The notes below the pieces were generated by a model. That model was not told the DNA's origin, did no database searches, and saw only the letters and a list, made by a program, of their open reading frames with translations. Positions 27,442 through 35,738 of a DNA stretch of 64,000 nucleotides are shown in pieces. The stretch comes from an uncultured Oscillospiraceae bacterium. GTDB lineage: Bacteria > Bacillota > Clostridia > Oscillospirales > Oscillospiraceae. How positions within the stretch are numbered: position 1 is the first letter of the stretch; each line of letters begins with the position of its first letter. The position numbers and the translations under genes are program-made. Where the stretch lies: assembly GCA_902478785.1 (NCBI GenBank), contig CABSMJ010000008.1, forward strand, positions 1-64,000, read 5' to 3'.

Positions 27442-27444
27442 GCC

Positions 27445-27720
27445 ATGGCGCAGACACCGGAGATCAACTATTACATCTTATTCGCCAACTATACCCACGG
27501 TCTGGCCCTGCAGGAGCTGCTCAACCGCAACCACCTGCCCTCCCGCATCGCGCCCACGCCCCGGTCCATCCAGGGCAAGCTCTCCTGCGGGATGTCGCTG
27601 CTGGTGAAGTCTGAGCACATCGACGCCGTGCGGGCGTGCATCCAGGAGAATCAGGCGGAGTACTACGACATCGTGCCCCTCCCCTGTCAGATCCAGCCCC
27701 GCCGGGACAAATTCTGCTAA
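27445..27720 (+). CDS. DUF3343 protein (putative Se/S carrier-like)
   Basis: 91 residues with the DUF3343 pattern: an N-terminal beta strand YYILFANYTHGLALQELL, then PTPRSIQGKLSCGMSLLV with the conserved Cys, and a Cys near the end. The family has been proposed to carry sulfur or selenium next to cysteine desulfurase-like proteins, which are present here downstream. It starts 3 bases after the first reductase gene. Confidence 0.85.
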   Translation: MAQTPEINYYILFANYTHGLALQELLNRNHLPSRIAPTPRSIQGKLSCGMSLLVKSEHIDAVRACIQENQAEYYDIVPLPCQIQPRRDKFC

Positions 27721-27732
27721 AGACCCAACGGA

Positions 27733-27806
27733 GCATCCCCTGCGGGGCACGGACCGCAGGGGATGCTTGCCGCGAATACGGAAAGGGCCCGCCCACAAAG
27801 GCGGGC
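27733..27806 (+). other. Two hairpins in the gap before the activase gene
   Basis: Perfect 13-base arms at 27733-27745 and 27754-27766, and seven-base arms GCCCGCC/GGCGGGC at 27787-27806, lie in the only long gap of the operon. Neither has a U-run. They may set the ratio of reductase to activase or mark an RNA processing point. Confidence 0.5.
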
Positions 27807-27817
27807 GGTGAGAACCC

Positions 27818-28600
27818 ATGAACTATTACATTGGCATCGATATCGGCTCCACCTGCGCCAAGACGGTGGTGCTGGATGAAAACAAAACGCTGCTGCTGCA
27901 CCTGGTCCAGCCCACCGGGTGGAGCAGTGTGGATACGGCCCAGGCCATCCAGCGGGAGCTCCGGGAAGCGGGCTTTGACCCGGAGCACCTGCCCTGCGTG
28001 GCCACCGGCTATGGCCGGGTCTCTGTCCCCTTCGCCGACAAGACCGTGACGGAGATCACCTGCCACGGCCGGGGCGCCACGCTGCTCCACGGCGGAGAGG
28101 AGCTGACGGTCATCGACATCGGCGGCCAGGACACCAAGATCATCCGGGTGGAGGGCGGCATGGTGAAGGACTTCGTCATGAACGACAAGTGCTCCGCCGG
28201 CACCGGCCGCTTCCTGGAGGTCATGGCCAACACCCTGGCCCTGCGGCCCGACGAGCTGTGCGACCTGGCCCGCCGGGGCGGCGGTACCTCCATCAGCTCC
28301 ATGTGCACGGTGTTCGCCGAGTCGGAGGTCATCAGCCTCATCGGCCGGGGTGAGAAGAAGGAGAACATCGCCTATGCGGTGGTGGACTCCATCGTCAAGA
28401 AGGTGGCCTCCCAGGCCCGGCGGCTGGAGGGCAGCCCCGGCCGGGTGTGCCTGACCGGGGGCCTGTGCAGCTGCGCCTATGTCCGGGACGCTTTGAGCGC
28501 TGAGCTGCGAACGGAGGTGGCCGCCTGTCCCGAGGGACGGTACGCCGGCGCCCTGGGCGCCGCGCTGAGCGCATTTTCGATCAGGGGGAAGAACGTATGA
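27818..28600 (+). CDS. ATP-dependent activase of the 2-hydroxyacyl-CoA dehydratase/BadF family
   Basis: 260 residues of the ASKHA fold (HgdC/FldI/BadF). Phosphate loop GIDIGSTCAKTVVLD and second loop DIGGQDTK are present. Cysteines 125 (NDKCSAGTG) and 163 (SSMCTVFAE) are the ligands of the single [4Fe-4S] cluster bridging the dimer. ATP hydrolysis drives low-potential electrons into the reductase partner. One activase gene is flanked by two reductase genes, so it probably serves both. Its stop overlaps the next ATG by four bases. Confidence 0.93.
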   Translation: MNYYIGIDIGSTCAKTVVLDENKTLLLHLVQPTGWSSVDTAQAIQRELREAGFDPEHLPCVATGYGRVSVPFADKTVTEITCHGRGATLLHGGEELTVIDIGGQDTKIIRVEGGMVKDFVMNDKCSAGTGRFLEVMANTLALRPDELCDLARRGGGTSISSMCTVFAESEVISLIGRGEKKENIAYAVVDSIVKKVASQARRLEGSPGRVCLTGGLCSCAYVRDALSAELRTEVAACPEGRYAGALGAALSAFSIRGKNV

Positions 28601-29751
28601 CACAGTCACTGCCCGAAAGCTTTGCCGAATTCGGCGAGGCCCGGCAAAAGGGCTTTTTGCGGGTGAAGGAGATCAAGGAGCAGGGCGGCAAGGTGGCCGG
28701 CGTGTTCTGCACCTTCACGCCGCTGGAAATTCTGGACGCCGCAGGCATCACGCCCGTGAGCCTGTGCGGCATGAGCGACGAGACCATCCCGGCGGCGGAG
28801 GCACACCTGCCCAAGAACCTCTGCCCCTTAATCAAGTCCAGCTACGGCTTTGCCGTGTCGGACAAGTGCCCCTACACCTACTTCTCGGACCTGATCGTGG
28901 GCGAGACCACCTGCGACGGCAAGAAGAAGATGTATGAGCTGCTGGGCAAGCTCAAGGACACCTACATCCTCCACCTGCCCCAGGGCGTGGGCGGAGACGA
29001 CGCCCTGGAGTTCTGGACCCGGGAGCTGCGGCGGTTCATCTCCTATCTGGAGGATCGCTTCCAGGTCTCCATCACCGACGAAGACCTGCGCCAGGCGGCC
29101 CGGGTGCGCAATGAGGAGCGGGCGGCCCGGCTGGAGCTGATGCAGCTCCAGGCCCTGACCCCGCCGCCGGCCTTCGGCTACGACATCTACAAGACTTTGG
29201 AAGGCCTTGGCTTCTGCTTTGACCGCCAGGAGGCCATCGACAAGGTTCGGGCCTTGACAGCCCAGCTTCGGGAGGACTATGATGCCGGTAAGAGGCCCGT
29301 GTCCCCCACAGCCAAGCGGATCCTGGTCACCGGCTGCCCCATCGGCGGCGTGCTGGACAAGACCGTCCGGGCCCTGGAGGAAAAGGGCGGCGTGGCGGTG
29401 TGCTTTGAAAACTGCAGCGGCATCAAGGCCATGCACCAGATGGTGGACACGGAGGCGGAGGACATCGTCACCGCCATCGCCAAGCGGTATCTCTCCATCG
29501 GCTGCGCGGTGATGACGCCGGACAGCCGCCGCATGGAGCTGCTTGCGGAGCTCCTCAAAACCTTCCAGGTGGACGGCGTGGTGGAGATCGATCTCCAGGC
29601 CTGCACCCCCTACTGCGTGGAGTCCTTCTGGACCCGGCAGGCGGCGGAGGCGGCAGGCATGCCCTACCTGGCGCTGGAAACGGACTACTCCCAGGCGGAC
29701 GGCGGACAGCTGTCCACCCGCCTGGAGGCATTTTTGGAAATCTTGGAATAA
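28597..29751 (+). CDS. Double-cubane-cluster-type anaerobic reductase 2
   Basis: 384 residues, closest by recall to the double-cubane-cluster-containing anaerobic reductases. Motifs: GVFCTFTPLEILDAAG, NLCPLIKSSYGF, DKCPYTYFSDLIVGETTCDGKKK (given in part), GCPIGGVLDK and LETDYSQADGGQL. Cysteines 38, 57, 76, 91 and 106 keep the same spacing as in the paralog at 26170. Translation is coupled to the activase (ATGA overlap), so this is the likely primary partner. Known members reduce small molecules such as acetylene in vitro; the natural substrate is not established. Confidence 0.88.
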   Translation: MTQSLPESFAEFGEARQKGFLRVKEIKEQGGKVAGVFCTFTPLEILDAAGITPVSLCGMSDETIPAAEAHLPKNLCPLIKSSYGFAVSDKCPYTYFSDLIVGETTCDGKKKMYELLGKLKDTYILHLPQGVGGDDALEFWTRELRRFISYLEDRFQVSITDEDLRQAARVRNEERAARLELMQLQALTPPPAFGYDIYKTLEGLGFCFDRQEAIDKVRALTAQLREDYDAGKRPVSPTAKRILVTGCPIGGVLDKTVRALEEKGGVAVCFENCSGIKAMHQMVDTEAEDIVTAIAKRYLSIGCAVMTPDSRRMELLAELLKTFQVDGVVEIDLQACTPYCVESFWTRQAAEAAGMPYLALETDYSQADGGQLSTRLEAFLEILE

Positions 29752-29769
29752 TCAGGAGGAATCAGTATT

Positions 29770-30393
29770 ATGGCAAACGTTGTGGTAAACGCCATTGGCG
29801 AGCAGTGCCCCATCCCTGTGGTCAAGGCCACCAAGGCCCTGAAGGAGATGCGTGAGAGCGGAACTCTGGAGGTCCATGTGGACAACGAGATCGCGGTGCA
29901 GAACGTGCTGCGTCTGGCCTCCGGCAAGAATCTGCCCGCCAAGAGCGAAAAGGTGGCGGAGGATCACTTTGTCATCACCATGACCGTGGACGGCCCTGTG
30001 GCCCAGGAGACGGAGCCGGCGGCTGAGGAGCCCGTGTGCTGCATCCCCGACCAGCGGGGCAACACCGTGGTAGCCGTGTCCAGCGCCACCATGGGCCACG
30101 GCAACGACGAGCTGGGCAAGGCGCTGATGAAGGGCTTTATCTACGCCCTGTCCCAGCTGGAGGAGCTGCCCCGGACCATCCTCTTCTACAACGGCGGCGC
30201 CCATCTGACCGTGGAGGGCAGCGCCAGCCTGGAGGACCTGAAGACCATGGAGGCCCAGGGCGTGGAGATCATGACCTGCGGCACCTGCCTGGACTTCTAC
30301 GGCCTCAAGGACAAGCTGGCCGTGGGCACCGTCACCAATATGTACTCCATCGTAGAGACCCTCAGCAAAGCCTCCAAGGTCATTAAGCCATGA
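29770..30393 (+). CDS. yedF: YedF-type sulfurtransferase-like selenium metabolism protein
   Basis: 207 residues. The N-terminal TusA/SirA domain carries the conserved GEQCPIPVVKA, where Cys13 is the likely persulfide or selenide carrier. The C-terminal DsrE-like domain has VSSATMGHGNDELGKALM, ILFYNGGAHL and MTCGTCLDFYGLKDKLAVG. In selenium-using Clostridia this protein is a marker of selenium metabolism. No selD or selenoprotein gene is in the window. It overlaps the next gene by four bases. Confidence 0.9.
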   Translation: MANVVVNAIGEQCPIPVVKATKALKEMRESGTLEVHVDNEIAVQNVLRLASGKNLPAKSEKVAEDHFVITMTVDGPVAQETEPAAEEPVCCIPDQRGNTVVAVSSATMGHGNDELGKALMKGFIYALSQLEELPRTILFYNGGAHLTVEGSASLEDLKTMEAQGVEIMTCGTCLDFYGLKDKLAVGTVTNMYSIVETLSKASKVIKP

Positions 30394-31523
30394 TCTACCT
30401 GGACAACGCGGCGACTACGCTGCATAAGCCCGAGCAGGTCATCGAAGCAGTGGCGGAGGCCATGCGCTCCATGGGCAACAGCTCCCGGGGCACCCACAGC
30501 GGAAGCCTGGCGGCCTCCCGGACCATCTACGCCACCCGGGAGAAGCTGGCCCAGTTCTTCGGCTGCCCCCGGGCGGACCACGTGGTGTTCACCTGCAACT
30601 CCACGGAGGCCCTGAACATCGCCATTTCCGGCACCATCGGCGCCGGGGACCATGTGATCACCACCGACCTGGAGCACAACTCCGTCCTGCGGCCTCTCTA
30701 TCGGCTGCAGGACGAGAAGGGCACGGCGGTGAGCTTCGTCCCGGCGGACCGTCAGGGCCGCATCGACTACGCCGACTTTGAGCGCCTTCTCCGGCCTGAG
30801 ACCCGGGCCATCATCTGCACCCACGCCTCCAACCTCACCGGTAACCTGGTGGACATCGCCCGGGTGGGCGCCATTGCCAGGGCCCATGGGCTTTTGTTCA
30901 TCGTGGACGCCTCTCAGACCGCCGGAGTGTTCCCCATCGACATGGAGGCCATGGGCATCGACATCCTCTGCTTCACCGGCCACAAGGGCCTCATGGGCCC
31001 CCAGGGCACCGGCGGACTGTGCCTGCGGGAGGGCGTGGAGGTCCGGCCCTGGAAGGTGGGCGGCAGCGGCGTGCAGACCTACAACCGCTCCCAGCCGCCC
31101 CAGCTGCCCACCCGTCTGGAGGCAGGCACCCTCAACGGCCACGGCATCGCCGGCCTCTCCGCCGCCCTGGATTACATCGAGGAGGTGGGCCTGGAGGCCA
31201 TCCACGCCAAGGAGGACGCCCTCATGCGCCGGTTCTACGCCGGGGTCACCCAGATTCCCAGCGTAACGGTCTACGGCGACTTCTCCGAAGACCGGGCCGC
31301 CGTGGTGGCCCTGAACATCGGTGACTATGACTCCAGCGCTGTCTCCGACGTGCTCTCCCAGGACTACGACATCGCCACCCGGCCCGGCGCCCACTGCGCG
31401 CCCCGGATGCACGAGGCCCTGGGCACCACGGAGCTGGGCGCCGTGCGCTTTAGCTTCTCCTGGTTCAACACAGAGGAGGAAGTGGACGCCGCCATCGCCG
31501 CGGTGCGGGAGATCAGCCAGTGA
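30390..31523 (+). CDS. Class-V aminotransferase, cysteine desulfurase-like
   Basis: 377 residues, PLP-dependent, similar to the desulfurase-family proteins that accompany YedF. Start MIYLDNAATTLHKP; the PLP-binding Lys is K199 in CFTGHKGLMGPQGTGG; and the putative persulfide Cys lies in RPGAHCAPRMHEALG near the C-terminus. It could release S or Se from (seleno)cysteine onto YedF and DUF3343. It is the last gene of the operon, followed by a strong terminator. Confidence 0.9.
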   Translation: MIYLDNAATTLHKPEQVIEAVAEAMRSMGNSSRGTHSGSLAASRTIYATREKLAQFFGCPRADHVVFTCNSTEALNIAISGTIGAGDHVITTDLEHNSVLRPLYRLQDEKGTAVSFVPADRQGRIDYADFERLLRPETRAIICTHASNLTGNLVDIARVGAIARAHGLLFIVDASQTAGVFPIDMEAMGIDILCFTGHKGLMGPQGTGGLCLREGVEVRPWKVGGSGVQTYNRSQPPQLPTRLEAGTLNGHGIAGLSAALDYIEEVGLEAIHAKEDALMRRFYAGVTQIPSVTVYGDFSEDRAAVVALNIGDYDSSAVSDVLSQDYDIATRPGAHCAPRMHEALGTTELGAVRFSFSWFNTEEEVDAAIAAVREISQ

Positions 31524-31552
31524 GGCACTCTCCGGGAAGCCTCTGCCAAGCA

Positions 31553-31583
31553 AAAAAGCGGACGCCAAAGGCGTCCGCTTTTT
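31553..31583. terminator. Bidirectional terminator
   Basis: A perfect 14-base stem (AAAAAGCGGACGCC and its complement) with an AAA loop lies between the convergent desulfurase-like and pucR-type genes. Confidence 0.9.
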
Positions 31584-31600
31584 CTTGTTTTCGGTGCAAT

Positions 31601-33208
31601 TCAGTTGAGCATTTTGAAGATGCACAGCCCCAGATACAAGGACATAATCTCGTCCATATCCGTCATGTCGCAATGCAGGATCTCCTTGATCTTTTCCAGC
31701 CGGTGGAGCATGGTGTTGCGGTGGATATACAGCTCCTTGGCCGCCTGGACCGCGTTGAACTGGCAGGCAAAAAAGGCCGTCAGCGTTTGCAGCAGCTCCG
31801 AGTGATTGGCCCGGTCAAACTGGGCCAGCACGGCCACTGTGTCCAGATAGATCTGCCGCAGCTCCTCCGGCGGCAGCTGCTCCAAAAGGCGGTAGGCGGT
31901 GATCTCCGGTGCCGTGAAAATGCTCCGTTCCGGAAAGACCCGGGACATCAGCTGGGTCAGCTTTCGGCACTCCTCCAAAGACCCCGGCAGCGCGGAAATC
32001 TCCTGCTGGCAGCGGCCCACTCCGGCTACCAGCTGTTTGGCGGCTTCCTCCCCTTCCTGCTCCCAAAAGCTCCCCAACAACTCTCGGGCTAGCCGGGTCA
32101 GCTCCGGATTGCTCACCGAGGGCTTTCCCAGGAGAAACAGGCAGATCTGCCGCTCATCCCGGCAGAGAAAAAAGGTCAGGTCCAGCTCTGTCCTCTGGCA
32201 AAAGTCCCTGGCGCACTTGCGCAGCTTCTCTGCGGCGCTTTCCATCTCCATACGGTTCATTTTACCCCGGGGAAAAAGGGCCCCGCAGATCCGCTTACGC
32301 TGGCAGTCAAAGCGGCTGCTTTCACAGATATGAAGGATCTCCTCCTCGGTCATCTCCCCTGTATCCGTGGTCAGAAGATTCATAAAGCTGCTGCGCCCCT
32401 GCTCCGAGGAGATGCGCTGAAAGCGCCGCTGCTCCAGCTTCAGGCTCAGCAGAGCCGCCGCATGCTGAAGCACCATCAACTCTCCCCGCAGGGAGCGGCT
32501 GGGCGTTTCCAGGAGAAACAGGCTGCCGTATCCCCCCTGCAGCGGTACGCACAAAAAGAGCTGTTTTCTCTCCGCCATGGGCAGGGGGACCACATCCCCG
32601 GCGTCCGGCATGGAAAAATGCTGGAACCGATCCGGTGGGTCCAACTCCGCCCCGGGGAAGTGGAACATCTCCAGAAGCACGCCCTTCCGGTTCACCAGCA
32701 GCACAGCGGTCCGATACTGCTGGGCGATGCAGCTGAGCATATCCCGGACGCTTCCGCCGGCAAACAGCGGCCCTGTCATGGCCAGCAGCAGCTTTTGCTC
32801 CCGGCGGGTCCGGTAGGTGTTTTGGTTGAACAAATGCCCGTAGACCGTTCGGCTGATATCTGAAAAAGAGTAAAAGAAGGGCAACTCGATCAGCGGCAGT
32901 CCCACCTTGGAGGCCTCCTGGATCATGCCCTCGGGAATGGTCTGAAAGAAGCGGCGGCTCTTGACTCCCAGCGCCGCACAGTTCACCTGGCGCAGGTCCC
33001 GAATCAGCTGCCGCTGGAGCTGCTCATCTTCCAGAAAGAGGTATCCGCTGGAGAGCACCAGCTCGTTGGGTTTGATCCATTTGACCACGTCCAGGTTGTC
33101 CAGAACATTCACATTGGTGATAGGGGTGTCCAGCTGGTCCGAACAGGCCACACAGCGCAGGTTCTCCAGGGAACTTCCCTCGATCAGCCACCGAAGCGTT
33201 GTACTCAT
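31601..33208 (-). CDS. PucR-family transcriptional regulator
   Basis: 535 residues. The N-terminal PucR domain (residues 1-120: LRWLIEGSSLENLRCVACSDQLDTPITNVNVLDNLD; VKWIKPNELVLSSGY, in part) and the C-terminal HTH (AAKELYIHRNTMLHRLEKIKEIL) define the family, named for the purine-catabolism activator of Bacillus. A middle region of GAF-like character may sense a ligand. ATG at 33208 follows GGAGG. It faces the FAD-Etf operon and neighbours the ureide gene island, so it is the probable pathway regulator. A TGTGCACA palindrome lies 14-21 bases before its start. Confidence 0.88.
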   Translation of the reverse strand: MSTTLRWLIEGSSLENLRCVACSDQLDTPITNVNVLDNLDVVKWIKPNELVLSSGYLFLEDEQLQRQLIRDLRQVNCAALGVKSRRFFQTIPEGMIQEASKVGLPLIELPFFYSFSDISRTVYGHLFNQNTYRTRREQKLLLAMTGPLFAGGSVRDMLSCIAQQYRTAVLLVNRKGVLLEMFHFPGAELDPPDRFQHFSMPDAGDVVPLPMAERKQLFLCVPLQGGYGSLFLLETPSRSLRGELMVLQHAAALLSLKLEQRRFQRISSEQGRSSFMNLLTTDTGEMTEEEILHICESSRFDCQRKRICGALFPRGKMNRMEMESAAEKLRKCARDFCQRTELDLTFFLCRDERQICLFLLGKPSVSNPELTRLARELLGSFWEQEGEEAAKQLVAGVGRCQQEISALPGSLEECRKLTQLMSRVFPERSIFTAPEITAYRLLEQLPPEELRQIYLDTVAVLAQFDRANHSELLQTLTAFFACQFNAVQAAKELYIHRNTMLHRLEKIKEILHCDMTDMDEIMSLYLGLCIFKMLN

Positions 33209-33220
33209 ACTTCCTCCTTA

Positions 33221-33230
33221 TTGTGCACAT
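33221..33230. promoter_or_regulatory. Candidate PucR-site 1
   Basis: TTGTGCACAT, with the palindromic core TGTGCACA, sits between the pucR ribosome site and its upstream region. The same decamer occurs on the minus strand at about 62506-62515 before the long ureide operon. Confidence 0.45.
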
Positions 33231-33543
33231 GGCATCCGTCCCCGGTATATATCCGGGGTTTTTCGCCTGATATTCCCGCTGTACGCTTTCCGCTTCGTGC
33301 CTTTTTCTGGGAAATGCAGGTCAACTTTTTCTCATCTCGCTCCGTTTTCCGGAAGGATTCCGTTCATCCGCACAGGAATATCCGCACATAGGAAAACAGT
33401 GCCAAGTCAAAATATTTTAGCTATTTGTCAAAAATAGAGGGCTTCCAGCCATCCCATTTTATTTTACCATAGCATACACGTACAGCCTTGTAAAGTAGCC
33501 GTCTTCCTCGCCGGAGCATTTTCTTCTTTTCGAAAATTCGTTA

Positions 33544-33558
33544 TGTGCAGTATGCACA
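33544..33558. promoter_or_regulatory. Candidate PucR-site 2
   Basis: TGTGCA-GTA-TGCACA is a perfect dyad 49 bases upstream of the -35 of the FAD-Etf operon, a usual activator distance. The rest of the 33209-33785 gap contains a 9-base direct repeat ATCCGCACA (33366 and 33380) and the promoter at 33607. Confidence 0.5.
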
Positions 33559-33606
33559 CTTTCCAGGTGCAGCTCCACAAAAAAACGCCCCATTCTCCGC
33601 TTTTCA

Positions 33607-33635
33607 TTGACGCTCTTTTCCCCATTGGATAGACT
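33607..33635 (+). promoter_or_regulatory. Promoter of the FAD oxidoreductase-EtfBA operon
   Basis: TTGACG (33607-33612) and TAGACT (33630-33635) are 17 bases apart. The leader to the first gene is about 145 bases. Confidence 0.5.
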
Positions 33636-33785
33636 AAACTCACAAACGGAAACGTCCTTCCCCGGGCCTGTATCCTGCGGATATTTAGGCAAGTGATCCT
33701 GAACTATCCATCAGGGAGCACCTGCTCTTTGAGCGGATGGGCAGAGCGTTTCCCATCTCTACAAAAATTTTAAGGAGAGTGCGTC

Positions 33786-34949
33786 ATGGCAAAGAAAAAG
33801 ATTGGCATCATCGGCGGCGGCATTTCCGGTGCGGCGCTGAGCTACTACCTGAGTCTTTATACCGGAGAGGCTGAGATTGTCCTCTTTGAAAAGGGACGCA
33901 TCGGCTGCGGTACCACCGCCAAGTCCGCGGGCACCGTATGCCTCTTCGACGACTCCCTGAATAACCGCTATTGGGACGTCCGCCTGTACGGCTTTGAGAC
34001 CTACCTGAAAATGGAGCAGGAGGAGAAGGGTTCCGCCGGCTTCGATCAGACCGGCACCCTGGTGGTGGCTCCCCACGAGCAGGAGGAACAGCGTATCAAG
34101 GCCGGTATCGCTTTGGCAAAGGCCGCTGGTTATTCCGGCGAGTACATCACCGACAAGGCCCGCATCAAGGAGATCCTGCCCGACATCAACCCTGACAACA
34201 TCCTGGGCGCCGGATACACCAAGGACGACGGCTATTTTGACGGCACCATGATCTCCAACACCTTCGTCAAGAAAATGCAGGCCAACGGCGGCACCGTCAA
34301 GATCGGCACCGAGGTCACCGAGATCATTCGGGAGGGCGACACTGCCGTGGCCCTGAAGACTGCCGACGGCATCCGCTGGGACTTTGATGTGATTGTGGAC
34401 TGCACCGGTCCCTGGAGCCGCTTCACCGGCGAGCTGGTGGGTCTGGACGTTCCCATTTGGCACACCAAGGCGGAGGCCTTCTTCCTCTGCCCGCCCACCA
34501 AGCACCCCGGCTATGTGTTCCCCGTTTTGAAGTATCCCGCCTTCTACGCTCTGCGTGCCGGCGAGAATGTGTTTATCTGCAAGTCCCACCTGTCCATGAA
34601 TCTGGACGATCCCATGCACGCGGGCCAGTGGGATCCCGACAAGCTGCCTCAGACCGGCGGCACCGATGACTATTTCATCGAGTTCCTGTTTGAGCAGATG
34701 GATTCCTTCGTTCCCGGCCTTGCCGACAGCGGTCTGGTCTCCTCCTGGCTCTCTTATCGCGCTGAGCCTCGTGACTTCCTGCCCATCGTGGGCGAGACCC
34801 CTGTGAAGAATTATCTGTTGGCCACCGGTTACGGCGGAAACGGCGTCATCGAGGCTCCTGCCGTCAGCCGCGATCTGGCCAAGTTCATCATGCGCGGCGA
34901 GAGCACCATGCTGCTGGAGGAGTGGGCGTTCAAGCGCCTGCTGAAGTAA
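33786..34949 (+). CDS. FAD-dependent oxidoreductase (DAO/glycine oxidase family)
   Basis: 387 residues. The N-terminal dinucleotide-binding motif is GIIGGGISGAALSYYLSL with a closing acidic residue (VLFEKG), and the C-terminal GYGGNGVIEAP is the second FAD contact of the D-amino-acid/sarcosine oxidase fold. Such enzymes oxidise C-N or hydroxy-acid bonds. It is directly followed by etfB (3-base gap), so electrons probably pass to EtfAB, not to oxygen, as expected in an anaerobe. The substrate may be a glycine-, hydroxyacid- or ureide-derived compound; not determined. Confidence 0.85.
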   Translation: MAKKKIGIIGGGISGAALSYYLSLYTGEAEIVLFEKGRIGCGTTAKSAGTVCLFDDSLNNRYWDVRLYGFETYLKMEQEEKGSAGFDQTGTLVVAPHEQEEQRIKAGIALAKAAGYSGEYITDKARIKEILPDINPDNILGAGYTKDDGYFDGTMISNTFVKKMQANGGTVKIGTEVTEIIREGDTAVALKTADGIRWDFDVIVDCTGPWSRFTGELVGLDVPIWHTKAEAFFLCPPTKHPGYVFPVLKYPAFYALRAGENVFICKSHLSMNLDDPMHAGQWDPDKLPQTGGTDDYFIEFLFEQMDSFVPGLADSGLVSSWLSYRAEPRDFLPIVGETPVKNYLLATGYGGNGVIEAPAVSRDLAKFIMRGESTMLLEEWAFKRLLK

Positions 34950-34952
34950 GCC

Positions 34953-35738
34953 ATGAAGATCGCCGTATTGATCAAGCAGGTCCCCGCATCCAACGATGTG
35001 ACGGTGGATCCCCAGACCCACTGCCTCATTCGGGAAAACGCGGAGATGACCGTGAATCCCTCTGACCTCAACGCCATCACCGCAGCCCTGGCACTCAAAC
35101 AGCAGGTGGGCGGGACCGTCACCGTGCTCACCATGGGTCCCCCCGATGCCAACAAGGCCCTTCGCACCGCCCTGGCCATGGGAAGCGACGAGGCCTGGCT
35201 GCTGACTGATCGGTGCTTTGGCGGCGGCGACACCCTGGGCACCGCCAAAGTGCTCAAGGCCGCTTTGGCTCACACCGGCCCCTATGACCTGGTCCTGGCT
35301 GGCGACGCCTCCTCCGACGGCGCCACCGGTCAGGTGGGCCCCATGGTGGCGGAGCTGTTGGGCCTGCCCTGCGCCACAGACGCCCGGAAGCTGGAGCTGG
35401 AGGGCGACAAGCTCTCCGTACTGCGCCAGTGGAAGAGTCAGAAGGTGCGGGTGCGCATGTCTCTCCCCTGCATGGCAACGGTGGGCCTGGGCAGCAATCA
35501 ACCTATTCTGCCCACCATTCGCTCCCAGATGAAAGCCAACAAGGTGGAGATCCCCACTCTGACCAACCAGGATCTGTCTCTGGACACTGCCGTCATCGGC
35601 ATGCCCGGCGCCAAGTCTCTGGTGACGGATACGCTGGCTCGGAAAGGTTCCCATCATAAGGCGGAAATGCTCACCGGCACGCCGGAGGAGATCGCCAAGC
35701 GGATCAAAGAACTGATGGATGAGGAGGGCGAAAGATGA
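34953..35738 (+). CDS. etfB: Electron transfer flavoprotein subunit beta
   Basis: 261 residues. MKIAVLIKQVPAS and the Etf-beta signature MATVGLGSNQPILPTIRSQMKANK are present, along with LVLAGDASSDGATGQVGPMVAELLG. It pairs with EtfA (four-base overlap) to carry electrons from the FAD oxidoreductase. There is no butyryl-CoA dehydrogenase gene nearby, so this is a dedicated Etf and not the bcd-linked one. Confidence 0.95.
   Translation: MKIAVLIKQVPASNDVTVDPQTHCLIRENAEMTVNPSDLNAITAALALKQQVGGTVTVLTMGPPDANKALRTALAMGSDEAWLLTDRCFGGGDTLGTAKVLKAALAHTGPYDLVLAGDASSDGATGQVGPMVAELLGLPCATDARKLELEGDKLSVLRQWKSQKVRVRMSLPCMATVGLGSNQPILPTIRSQMKANKVEIPTLTNQDLSLDTAVIGMPGAKSLVTDTLARKGSHHKAEMLTGTPEEIAKRIKELMDEEGER

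Noticed and set aside
26170..29751. Classic 2-hydroxyacyl-CoA dehydratase alpha/beta pair for amino acid fermentation
   Set aside because: No CoA-transferase, dehydrogenase or acyl-CoA dehydrogenase gene is nearby, and the GETTCDGKKK pattern in both points to the double-cubane branch. Not fully excluded.
33365..33388. ATCCGCACA repeat as a CRISPR or array remnant
   Set aside because: Only two 9-base copies 14 bases apart; no longer repeat unit or cas gene.
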